Shown here piece by piece: positions 44,871-54,740 of a DNA stretch of 64,000 nt; the first letter of the stretch is position 1, and every line of letters starts with the position of its first letter. The DNA lies in NCBI RefSeq assembly GCF_040869045.1, contig NC_090323.1:267658392-267722391 (forward strand), in the 5' to 3' direction. Source of the DNA: Eurosta solidaginis (taxonomy: Eukaryota; Arthropoda; Insecta; Diptera; Tephritidae). The notes beneath the pieces were generated by a model. It did no database searches and was not told where the DNA came from. It saw only the letters and a list, made by a program, of their open reading frames with translations. The translations under genes and the position numbers were made by a program.

Positions 44871-45824
44871 TGTTAACACCTTTACATATAAAAAGGTAGT
44901 TTTTTCAAACTTCCAAATGCAAGAATCCCATGTGATGTGAAGTCTAAGGACGCGTCGATCCTCTTGCATAATCAAACCCGTAATATACGGACACGGGATT
45001 GAAAGGTGCTCTGCTTCTCCTAATAAGCAAAGAGGCAGTACATATTTTGCACCCAAAGCAAAACGAAGACGTAGACGCAATGCCCGAAATGTTGTAGGGG
45101 CACAAACAAATATGTGAGCTGCAGATGGCTTACAATAACTCAACAAGCTCTTAACGAGTCGTAGAACTCATTGAAAAGTTAAAAAAAAGGAACTATTCGA
45201 AAAGTCGAATCTGTCAATAATCGAATGGAAAAAATATTCGATCAGTAATAATCGATTATTTTACTAAACAACTTTTGTTATTAGCAGGAGTTCTAAATTC
45301 AAGCTGGTACTTGTAAGCCTAAAATTGTTTGAACTAAGAACTGCACATTCGAAACCTTTCTGAAAATTCCTAGTCTAGTTTTTATTTTTATTTTTTTTTC
45401 GAAATCGATTTTGAAGTGGGTTTACATATTTTGTTTAAAAATGTTGATGAATGTTAGAAAACGTTTTTGAATTTTTGCTAAAATTAACTAAAATTAATAT
45501 TGGAAAGAAAGCAACTGATACAAGTTGGAAGAAATTTTTGCTGCAATATTTTTACGCGCAGGTGTATTTAGTTTATATATATTCACTCCTCCAATTACTT
45601 CCTACAATCGAAAAATGTAAGTGAAAATTCATGAAAAATATGCAAGGTACTTAACAAAAAACACCGCGGCGGACTTTTCACTCACCAAATTTCCAAATCG
45701 AATTCTACTCCCTTTTCCACTCACTATCTATATCGCCTATACTACGTATACTACTATTTCAAAAATCTTTCTTAAGTTCGTTAAGTATTCGATTTATGAG
45801 TCAAACAACTAAAATTTCACACAG

Positions 45825-46883
45825 AAACTCGAAAACCAAAACAAAATTCAAAAGTCCGCTTCCACAACTTGTGCCAATCGTCCGTCCAGAGATGAAGTTG
45901 TACTCATGCGCGAATGGGATATTGAGAAATTCTTTCCAAATCGCGAATGTGATAACTCTGCTGCTGCCACCGCCATCTCTAATTCGAGTACACTAAAGGC
46001 TGAGCAAAAGCTACAACGTAGCAGCATTTCAGAGATGTCACGACGCAATTCTCATCATCAATCGCCAGTGACGCGTCAACAACAACAAGCACCACCAGTG
46101 CCGCAAGGCTTCCAGCCTCTAAAAGGAACCAAAGAGACAACGTCAGAAAAATTGCAACAGCAAACTCCTACACGAACAAATCACAATGTTAATAGCGGCA
46201 GCAGCAGCATCAGTAGCGGCAACAATGGTAATGGCAGTGCATGCGAACAAAAATTAGGCGTCAACGAAACACAAAAGGCACAGCCACAGCAACAAGTGCA
46301 CAAACGTCAGGAATCCGATTCGAAATTGCCACATTTTATGCGAAGCTTTCGTCGTGAAAATTCCGATTTCTTTCCACAGATCAAACGCTATTCAGCCGTA
46401 TTGAGCAATAGCAGCAATTTGAATTCACCACAATTGGTGCAAGCGCAACGCGCCAGTGTTATGTTGCCACGCAATAGCATGTACAGCAATAACCAGAAGA
46501 GCGATAGCAACACAACCGCTGCTATTACTGATAATAAACCAAATGAAAAGTATACAAATAGTAGTGCCATAACAGCGACTACTGGTGCAAACTGTGCTAA
46601 TTCCACAGCTGCAGCAACAAGTGCTTCCAATACTGTGAAAAATCAAACAAACCAAACACCACCGAAATCAATCGCCAATACAACCAGTGCTGCCAATAGT
46701 AATAAAACAAATAGTAGTGCCACAAGCACAACCACAATTAAACCAAGTTGGACAAGCAATTTAACACCGAGTAAATTAGATTTCCTGCGACCCAGACGCG
46801 AAAAGACTGAATCGGTTATAGTTTTACAAAATTCGGCCGCACGACAGCAGTCATTTTTGGCGCAACAACTACTACAGCAGCAG
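45825..46883 (+). CDS. msn: misshapen exon: long disordered linker (353 codons)
   Basis: The acceptor 'aaaatttcacacag' is in phase 0 and opens with KLENQNK, which follows LIMKR of the previous exon as in Drosophila Msn (MKRKLEQN). It then reads SRDEVVLMREWDIEKFFPNR, a conserved-looking patch. After this come S/Q-rich sequence, KLPHFMRSFRRENSDFFP (another ordered patch), long Asn/Ser/Thr/Ala runs (about 46180-46250 and 46490-46740), KLDFLRPRREKTESVIVLQN and RQQSFLAQQLLQQQ. Donor cag|gtaaac closes in phase 0 and is followed by a CA microsatellite. The Met at 45906 is internal. The C-terminal CNH domain is still missing and must be on downstream exons. Confidence 0.9.
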
Positions 46884-47502
46884 GTAAACACATACACACA
46901 CACATCCCATGCACACACACACATAAAACTGACAATCACAAAATTAAAAAAATAAAATCTGTTAAGAAGTATTTCAACTCGAAACAAAAGCGCTTCATCT
47001 GTCTACTGTTCTCTTACATTTAGTAGTTTTGCAAAAGAAAAAGAAAGCGCTTGCAAATTCACCACAATTGCAAACTCATCACGATTGCTAAATTAATTTA
47101 CAAATTTGTATTTAATTCTAACCAAGAACAAATAACTGTTAAAATTAAGTATTTCATCCCTAAATCTATAATTTAATTAATTGCATTTTAAATGAATGAA
47201 TTCAAAGTGCAAAAACAACTATCATATCGCCACTTCCTCCCACATTAAATCGCCTTTATTCGCCACTACATAATCTACCACATTTTGCTCGTTCGCTATT
47301 TGTTTATCTTTTGATTTTCCCAGATCTTAGCTTGCTTTTGTTCATATTTGTATTCATAATTTTTCTTTAACTTTTTGTATTTGTATTTAAAATGCTTTTG
47401 GATTTTGGTTTTATTTAATGTGGTTACTTTGGTTTTGTTATGCGTTTTGTTTGTGCTTTTATTTAATGCTTAAACGAAGTGACTTGAGACTGTGTCGTCG
47501 GT

Positions 47503-47627
47503 CCCATGGAAGACTCACACGTTGCGCTTGTATGTGTCGATGACTAACACAACTCAACTGGGCTATTCCTTAACCCAAACTGTGCTATTTTCCACGTGAA
47601 AAATGAAACGTGTTAGTCTTCTATGGG
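47503..47627. repeat. 125-bp foldback with ~21-bp arms
   Basis: The left 'cccatggaagactcacacgtt' and right 'aacgtgttagtcttctatggg' are inverted repeats with two mismatches, enclosing about 80 bases. It may be a very small MITE or a structured intronic element. The enclosed 'tgactaacacaactcaactg' is not repeated elsewhere that I saw. Confidence 0.6.
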
Positions 47628-48463
47628 AATTTTCAAAGTGCCAGTTTTCGTTGGGACTTGTATTGCTAATGACAGTAACTAACTTTATTTTTAACTGCAA
47701 CTTGACTGTATATATAATGCAAGTAATCCTCTATTATTATTTTGCTAGATAACTAAGATCAAGCGCCCATATTAACTCAGCTAATGATGAGATAATACTT
47801 TAGAATATGAATAACTGTCAATTTTGAGTTTTTGAATGAATATTGTAGACAAAGTTCCCATGGAACAAGTTGCTATATTTTTAAGTTATTTAGTACACGG
47901 ATAAAACTCACAATGTATGTTGTTTGTTAGAGCGAATTGGGATCAGTAGAGAAATCCCTTCTGTATAAACAATTTACTCTTGCCAGCCTGAAAGCTGATG
48001 CGATAGAATCCGCCCTCGGCAGGGTAACAATGTTTGAATAAAACGGTATACTTTACGAAAAATTAATGTTCGCAACGTTGACTACCTTTGAAGTTACACA
48101 TATGCTGCATGGGACATCAGAAATAATGGTAACTGTAGGGTTACTCTCAAAAAACAATTTGACTTTTGTCCACCTAGCATGTTCATGCGTCCCACTGTGG
48201 TTCGTTAAAAAACTGGATTTCGGCCGAAGAGATTGCTGTAAGAGGCAGTGGTGCGACTGATGGCTTTATTTTATTTTAAACCTGCTTGCTTTCACTAGAT
48301 TTGGCCTTGCCATTGTTTATGTTCTGGCTTAATTTTTCTATGCAAATTCTAGTTGCTGTTAAAGTTAATCTCATTCTAACCCTGACACTATGGCTGTTTA
48401 CATGAAATGTTGCTTCTTACCAAAGTTAAAAGGGTAAAAGGGCAGGTAAAGACTCTAGTTAAC

Positions 48464-48855
48464 ACCCCCAGCGGGTCAGGTGGCCTAGAATATACCCGCG
48501 GCAGGTATGCCTATCGTAAAAGCCGACTAAAATACCAAATTGATTCAAGTGGTTGTGTAGTGCAACCCTTTCAAGGTGTTGCTAGCGGAAATATAGCTTC
48601 TCCAACCCAATTGTCAACCTCACCTTCCCGTGACGAATGCTGTTACTTTAACAGGTTAGGCTCGGGCGACCCCAAGTTCCTCACAGATCTAGGGGGTGTG
48701 AGGGCGCGTATGGCCTTGAAGATTTCGTGTGGTCGTAATAAATCGTTCCCGAAATGGTCGGGCTGGTGCCTTAATGGTGCTTGTCACCGGAACGTACCTG
48801 ATTTGTATCTGGCAAAGGACCATCAACATCGGTTGCACTCCCCAAGGCAACAACA
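48464..48855 (+). mobile_element. (CAA)n-tailed retroposon, copy 3, with perfect 12-bp target duplication
   Basis: The element runs from 'acccccagcgggtcagg' to a short (CAA)n tail and is bounded by the identical 12-mer actctagttaac at 48452-48463 and 48856-48867. A target duplication of this length plus a 3' simple tail shows LINE-type retroposition and fixes the full element at about 390 bp. There is no convincing tRNA, 7SL or 5S head. The 151-codon frame crossing it (48407-48862) is not supported as a gene because other copies do not keep it. Confidence 0.88.
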
Positions 48856-48899
48856 ACTCTAGTTAACCTAAACTCGCACTGAAAAAATGCACCTATGTA

Positions 48900-49240
48900 C
48901 ACCAGCTCAAACGGCTCTGAGATTGAGGGAATCTGAGTATTGGAGGGATACTCAGCGAGGCTAATACAGTATCCTTAACCTACTTCTGGCGGGCACAATT
49001 AGTTACGAAAAAGATTGTGATCTTTTAATTCTTCCATGTAGGAAAAATTGGAAGAAAGGCACAATCGCAGTTGCTAACGGCATATAAATCTACACTGACG
49101 GCTTCAAGATGGACTCAGCTATGGGTGCGAGAACTGCTTGCACTCCCTAGTCATGTCAACATCATTTAAATTTCCGAAAGTCCTCGCCATTTGACTAGCC
49201 ATTACATCACTTGTGGAAAGGAATCTAACTGTTAAGATAT
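48900..49240 (+). pseudogene. LINE RNase H relic
   Basis: The + strand encodes IYTDGFKMDSAMGARTA (about 49090-49140), corresponding to the YTDGSKM-S-GAG RNase H start, with Phe in place of Ser. An in-frame stop follows soon after. Surrounding text has the higher GC of LINE coding debris. No polymerase part was found. Confidence 0.5.
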
Positions 49241-49899
49241 ATTCTCTAACCGCTGCACATTAACTCAAAGTTAGATAAGTAGGTATATACATATATGCGT
49301 GTAGGTATTCGTTTTATTGCAGCCAATACTACGAGCAAAATGGACTACAATGAAAGATAGCCACTTGGGGCCATTATACTTACCTACCTTTCCATCTGAC
49401 ACTTGCGCAGGTCATGTCATTGATGCTTGCATTTAAAGTAGGTCTGCCTTAACGTCTATATCTCCGCAGTATAGGTAGTTCGGGTTTTTAACATTTCATG
49501 TAGAAGTTGGCATCCTGCGATCGCTTCAGTTATGGGTTCGTCCAGGTCTCGCGTTGATTCTTCTCGTGCTTGTATGGCATACTATGATCACGCCCATTTA
49601 TAGTCCAGACACGACCAAATACCCATCTTCATAATCCCGACAAAACAAAATCACGCAAAAAAAGCGATCAAATTAGATGATTTTAAGAAACTTCTTCAAA
49701 ATTTACCCCTCGGTATACATATATTCCATTATAAAAGAAAATGACCCTCGATTGTGTCTTTTTGAGATTTCGAGTTGTCGAGACTTTGATTTGTCACAAT
49801 ATTGTAATGTCTGTATTTTGTCCTGGCTGTATTTTTTCTTGGCGGGATTTCATAAAATTGTTGTTTTTGCTGTAGCAGTGTTTTACCCCTTCTAACAGG

Positions 49900-50204
49900 T
49901 GCGATCACTCAAAAATTGTCCGAGGAAATTTGCAGTTCCAACAGGGTTCTACCAAAGAGTCATGTGTGTTAGAGGTGTTGGCTCTCTATTGCAATTGAGA
50001 AGATTGGCAGTGTCATAAGCAGGCATATACTCTTTTCATGTAAACGGCCGAGTACTTTTGTACGAGGTTTCTTCGTAGTTCTTGCGGAGATAACTACTTA
50101 TGTCCCTGGGAGGCGGGCCTCTTCTCTCAGATATATGTTAGGCTACCCAGGTTTCTAAGTATTCAGCAGAAATTGTTTGTTCAGCACTTCGTTTCCCACC
50201 TTAT
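49900..50204. repeat. Unassigned GC-richer block ending in G22
   Basis: The sequence between 49900 and 50204 has higher GC and a phrase-like texture (tccctgggaggcgggcc). It ends directly at the G run 50205-50226. It may be a LINE fragment or UTR, but I cannot identify a domain. Confidence 0.3.
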
Positions 50205-50226
50205 GGGGGGGGGGGGGGGGGGGGGG
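50205..50226 (+). repeat. Run of 22 G
   Basis: The longest of three G homopolymers in the window. It lies between a GC-richer block and A/T-rich sequence. Confidence 0.8.
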
Positions 50227-50713
50227 TATTCTTACCGCACTGTGTAGATGGTGTTTTGGTGGCATAAGAAGACATCCCGTGACAGAGAGTTGTCTAGATT
50301 ATGTATTGTCGGCACTCTACCTACGAACATAAAAATAACAGCGAAGATTAACAAATTTAAGAGTTTTTTTAAATTTAATTTCGTAATGTTAGGAAAAACT
50401 GAAACGAATTGTTTAATGAAAGCTATGGAAACCAATTTTCAAATCTTTTTCAAACATATTTTATGAAAATTTCAAAACTTTTGAGTCTTTACGAAAAAAC
50501 TGTTTTTGAAACTGAAATAGAAATTGTTTTCAAATTGGTTTTCAAAGATTTCAGTAAACAATTCATTCAAGTTTTTCCAAAATAAAACGCCAAAAATAAA
50601 ATAAAGAAAATAGTAAATTATGAAACTTGTAAATTATTTTTGCTGATATTTTTGTGCCTATGAAAAGGTGGCAGTTCAGTTCTTCAGTTTCTTAGTAGTT
50701 TTTCTTTTGCATT

Positions 50714-50809
50714 ATGAATAGTCATGCCCAAAAGGCAAAGCACAAACCAGTTTCTGACCGAAAAAAATCGTGTGAGTGCTCAGATTTAAAAGCAATGCTG
50801 AACGAGTAG
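50714..50809 (+). CDS. Short upstream ORF before the acidic ORF
   Basis: 31 codons (MNSHAQKAKHKPVSDRKKSC, then ECSDLKAMLNE), strongly basic at the start. It ends with TAG, in frame with the ORF at 50831 but with a second stop (TGA) between. Its composition complements the acidic ORF, which is why a single broken ancestral frame is possible. Confidence 0.2.
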   Translation: MNSHAQKAKHKPVSDRKKSCECSDLKAMLNE

Positions 50810-50830
50810 GACGTGTGTCGCTTGTGAATA

Positions 50831-51103
50831 ATGTCTGTCGAAGAAGAATTTAGCGAGGTTTTTCAAACATATTTCTGTGAAAACGAAGAGAATGATGATG
50901 ATTCTTTCGATGATGTTGGTATCAATTACGAGGACGAACTACAAGCATTGTTTCAAGCTGAAGGTCAAATGGAAGTGGATGAAAATATCATCTCCAGAAC
51001 ACTTCTAAGCAAGTTGGGACTTTCTAGTTTTCACCACGTGAAAGCGCGTCTCAAAAACTATCGAAACCAGAAAAAAAGTGGAAAATTTTTTTTTGAGTCA
51101 TAA
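50831..51103 (+). CDS. Candidate small acidic protein nested in msn intron
   Basis: A 90-codon ORF starting ATG at 50831 (MSVEEEFSEVFQTYFCENEE). The N-terminal two thirds are very acidic (DDDSFDDVGINYEDELQALF), and the C-terminal third is basic and helix-prone (LSKLGLSSFHHVKARLKNYR). It has no signal peptide or membrane segment. The stop is followed within 70 bases by aataaaac (51160), a good polyadenylation signal. In the same frame upstream is a 31-codon ORF from ATG 50714 with two stops before 50831, so it is either an upstream ORF or part of a decayed larger frame. Initiator-like tcagtt sequences lie at 50675-50690. I do not recognise the family. It could be a nested single-exon gene, a retrogene or a pseudogene. 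Confidence 0.4.
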   Translation: MSVEEEFSEVFQTYFCENEENDDDSFDDVGINYEDELQALFQAEGQMEVDENIISRTLLSKLGLSSFHHVKARLKNYRNQKKSGKFFFES

Positions 51104-52439
51104 GCCACTTTTTCATAGGCCGGGTCACATATATGTATGTATAGGTTATATAAAACTAAAAATAAAACCCAATGTTTAAACAGAAATTACTATTTACGAA
51201 GCATAACAAATTTAACCAACAAAATAATTCATTCACATATGTAAACATTGATTGTAAATACTTAGAAAACTGCTAATTATTATGAGATATAACACAAAAC
51301 AATTAAACGCTAGTAAGGCTATGAAAAGTAAATAATGCTTTTGTATCTAATTTCACATTAATGCATACCACATAATAATTATTATTATTATCATAAACAT
51401 TTTTAAAAGTAATTAACTCTTTTTCATTGAATTTAAAATTTCATTAAAATATAAATAAATCAAAAATCACCAATTGAATGCGGAGAGAATAGAAAAATTG
51501 AATTTTGCACGCTTACATCTTTGTTTTTATGTATGTATGAATGTATGTATGCATTATACAATAAAATCAAGCTGAACTTAATAAATTATTTATGTTAAAC
51601 TAAACTTATTTGTTTTTTGTAACAAATTCGTTGTTAATGAGTATATGTATGTTTGTATGTGTATGTATGTTAATAAGCTACGATTTTTCATCATTATTAA
51701 AATATGTATTGCTCATGTACTAAAAAAATATAATACTTTTATTTAATTTTTAATAAAAATCAACTTAACTCAATTCGATACAATTTTTCTCGAGGGGCCC
51801 TTTTTTCTCGCACTTCTAAAATTTTGCATGAACCTGAGGAAGAAGTCCCATCCAAATGTGTTAAGAATTGGGCTGCCTATCACCTATGTATCGTATGCAT
51901 GACACTTTTCTTTTCCTAATCTATTTGTCGTCCTATTCTGAAGCAGTTACAAATTTTTTTGTTGGAAAATTGTATAATGTAATAAAAATTTGTTACTGTT
52001 GCAGAATTTGGTTCGTCGCCTATGGCTTTGCTTTTTATGTAGATTTATTTGGTTGAACGCACAGTAAAAAGAGCCTCCACCATTTGTAAACGTTTTTGAT
52101 ATCGTTCCGTAAACTAATCAGAGAAAGAGAATTATTTAACTCAGCGATTCAGTATACTCAATTGATGGGACGGCGGTATCTTTGCAGACACTTAACGCTC
52201 TTATCTTCAAGTACCCAAAGAATATAAGTTGTTTGAAAAAGGGGATTGGAGGACCGTCCTTCAATTCACATGCATATTTGAACAAAAACTAAAAACCACA
52301 ATAACAGTTTTATTCGGAGTTTAACTTTCAAATATACTAATAATATTTCTGCAGCGAGAATAAGAGACTGTCCCGCAAAGCATCAGTTTCACACTACAAG
52401 TTTAATGACTACCTCCGTACTAGTGCTTATCGAATGCAG

Positions 52440-52908
52440 AGCGGGACGGTTGATAGCATAACTTGTACCAACAGCGCTGGCTATTTCGTATGACATCATA
52501 ATGTTAAAAGTTGACAAGTTAAAAGCACATGCCAGGAATTGCCCGGTGAATCCAGTACTCAAAGAACAGTACCCGAAACTTGCGGAAGAGGAACGCATAC
52601 TCCCTAGGGAAACGCGATTCACTCTAGCTCAACTTCGATCTGGATACTGTAACAGGTTAAATTCCTACCTATACAGAGTCAACCCTGACATACAAAGTGT
52701 ATGCCCCGCTTGCAATGTGTCGTAACATGACACCAACCATCTCTTTAATTGTAATGTGGAACCAACGCCTCTAACACCCCTCTCATTATGGTCCCCCCTG
52801 TTGAAACAGCAAGTTTCCTTGGACTCCCGTTAGAGGACATTGATGGCAATTTGTGATCGGTCGCACCTACTGGATGGGGCGAAGCCCTGCTACAACAACA
52901 ACAACAAC
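52440..52908 (+). mobile_element. 5'-truncated LINE: C-terminus and (CAA)n tail
   Basis: The frame from 52501 reads RETRFTLAQLRSGYCNRLNS, YLYRVNPDIQSVCPAC and then NVS. It then hits a stop (TAA), beyond which 'HDTNHLFNCNVEPTPLTPLS' continues in the same frame. This L-x-Q-L-R-S-G-Y...CPxC...DxxHLFxC pattern is the zinc-knuckle end of LINE ORF2. The 3' UTR ends in a (CAA)n tail at 52888-52908, like the tail of the retroposon family. The polymerase is absent. Confidence 0.75.
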
Positions 52909-54740
52909 TGCGAGGGGACAGAATTACAACTGGTACCGTCTCTTAATTAGTTAGTAGTGCGCTAGCTGGCAACTTTTTAGTGCGATTCCCTGCAGGGATG
53001 ACATGTAAATATGATTGATTGACACAAACCTACGGCTACGGCTGCCAAAATTATTCAGGTGTGCTCGGGTTCCCTAAAGAGTTCTACGTCTTTTAAACTA
53101 ATATTGTTTTACAGTGCTCTTCAAGCAGATATCTCTGCGATTTCAAATCCTGCCAATTATTCATTAAAATATCGTAACTGACAGGCATGCTGCAATAAAA
53201 GCGCTAGCTGCACGATATACAAGCTCAAGCAAACTAGGTGCATGCAAGAAAAGGTTAGCTACATTAAACTCTGGAAATATCCATTAGCTGGGTTATAAAG
53301 TTATCAAGGATAATGTGAAAACTAATCAGGCGGGCAGGTAGGGCCTCAGCCGAAAAAAATTAGGGAATAATAAAGGTTTCAGAATAAAAATACAAATACA
53401 AGTTTTTAGACAAAATAATATTTATTAAATATAAAAGTCTGAATCGTTGATCAGACTATACAAGGCCAACTAGGGTTATGCTCAACTAGTTTGTGTCTAA
53501 TAGCCTCGGGCTGAGCTAGTTAATTAAATTTTCGTAATACTTACTATTACCGAACATTTATAACTAAAAAACTTTCACCTGATATAACTATTCTAATCTA
53601 ATACTATGTTCAAACAGAAAAATAAATTGAGGCAATTTCGATTTAAGTTGAGTGGTGATCATACAAATCAATTTAGCTTACACAATAGTAATTTGATAGC
53701 TGGTTGGCTCAGCTCTACAGCAACAACATACCTTTGTTCAAACTGTCAAACTGTGCGTGTTGGTATTTGGCGAATGGAATGAAATGAAAACATAAAACTT
53801 TGAAATTTTTGTGTGCTGTAAGAAAATGTGTTCAATGTTTTGGTTTAATTTTGAGTTTGCCATCTTATTTTGACAATCCCTACTCCAGTGAAATGAAAAA
53901 AAATCAAATCAGCTGATGTGATGAGCCAACCATATAGTTGAGCCATGCGTAACTGACGTTTAAATCTACTTTACAAGGTTGCATTTGCAGTTTGAAACAA
54001 TTTATTACGGAATTTTTTTTTAAACTGGCAATTTATTATATGATAAATTTCCATATGGTATAAATTGCCAATTTGGTGTGTGTTTGTACAGAGTATGATA
54101 TTTTTTTTTACAAATTTTCTCTTTATAAAAAAGCGCATGGCTTTAAATTTTACATTGTAGAAAATCTGAAACACTCCTCGGATAAAAATTGACATGACGT
54201 ATTTTGAGAGACCTAAGGCGAATTCAGAAGCAGGCGGTGTTATTCCAACAGACAAACTTACTGGAATCAAAATAATGAACATCTGTCAACATCCCCAAAA
54301 AATATTATGCTTTTTACAATAAAATAGTTCAAAGGGATACTCTTTAACTTTAAAGACAATCAAAATAAAATACATGTGTAACTATTCATAGATGTTGCAC
54401 CTGACCAAATACATACATATGCGCCTATTTTTGAAGAGCCGTATTATATGTTGCTGCAAATCCTGCAAAAATAAAAGTTTGCATTTTTCTGATGATTTTT
54501 TGTTTTTCGTAATTTATTGAAAATAATTTATTTTTGATTGACATTTTCTACATTGACAGTAGAAGCCGAAACACCAAGCAAACATGACTAGACTTTTCAC
54601 TCCATTAGGCATTTAATGAAGCAATAATGTTATACTTAAGAATTTGAATATTGTATAGAAGGCTGAGTTCAATAAGGGCTTTAATGAAGAAAACCTAACT
54701 AATTATTTTATTAAGCCTCTGTCTATAATTGGCATAAATA

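Larger units (their letters stand above)
37920..45824 (+). other. msn: msn intron, 7.9 kb
   Basis: It runs from donor gtaagt to acceptor 'aaaatttcacacag'. It contains a short relative of the 2.8-kb repeat, a 969-bp inverted-repeat element, a SINE head and a SINE body, a 241-bp MITE, a G19 run and a possible second tRNA-like SINE. 38000-39100, 41400-41670, 41770-42830, 43140-43630 and 45150-45820 show only A/T-rich sequence and microsatellites. Confidence 0.8.

Noticed and set aside
44826..45146. 106-codon minus-strand ORF
   Set aside because: No domain or homolog recognised, no splice or start context, and it lies in intronic sequence next to repeats. Left unannotated.
45906..46955. 349-codon ORF taken as an independent gene starting at ATG 45906
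   Set aside because: The frame is open upstream to an acceptor at 45824 and joins exon 37772-37919 in phase. The tail beyond 46883 is a CA microsatellite after a good donor. It is an internal msn exon.
48407..48862. 151-codon ORF
   Set aside because: It spans the (CAA)n retroposon and its flank. Other copies of the repeat do not maintain the frame.
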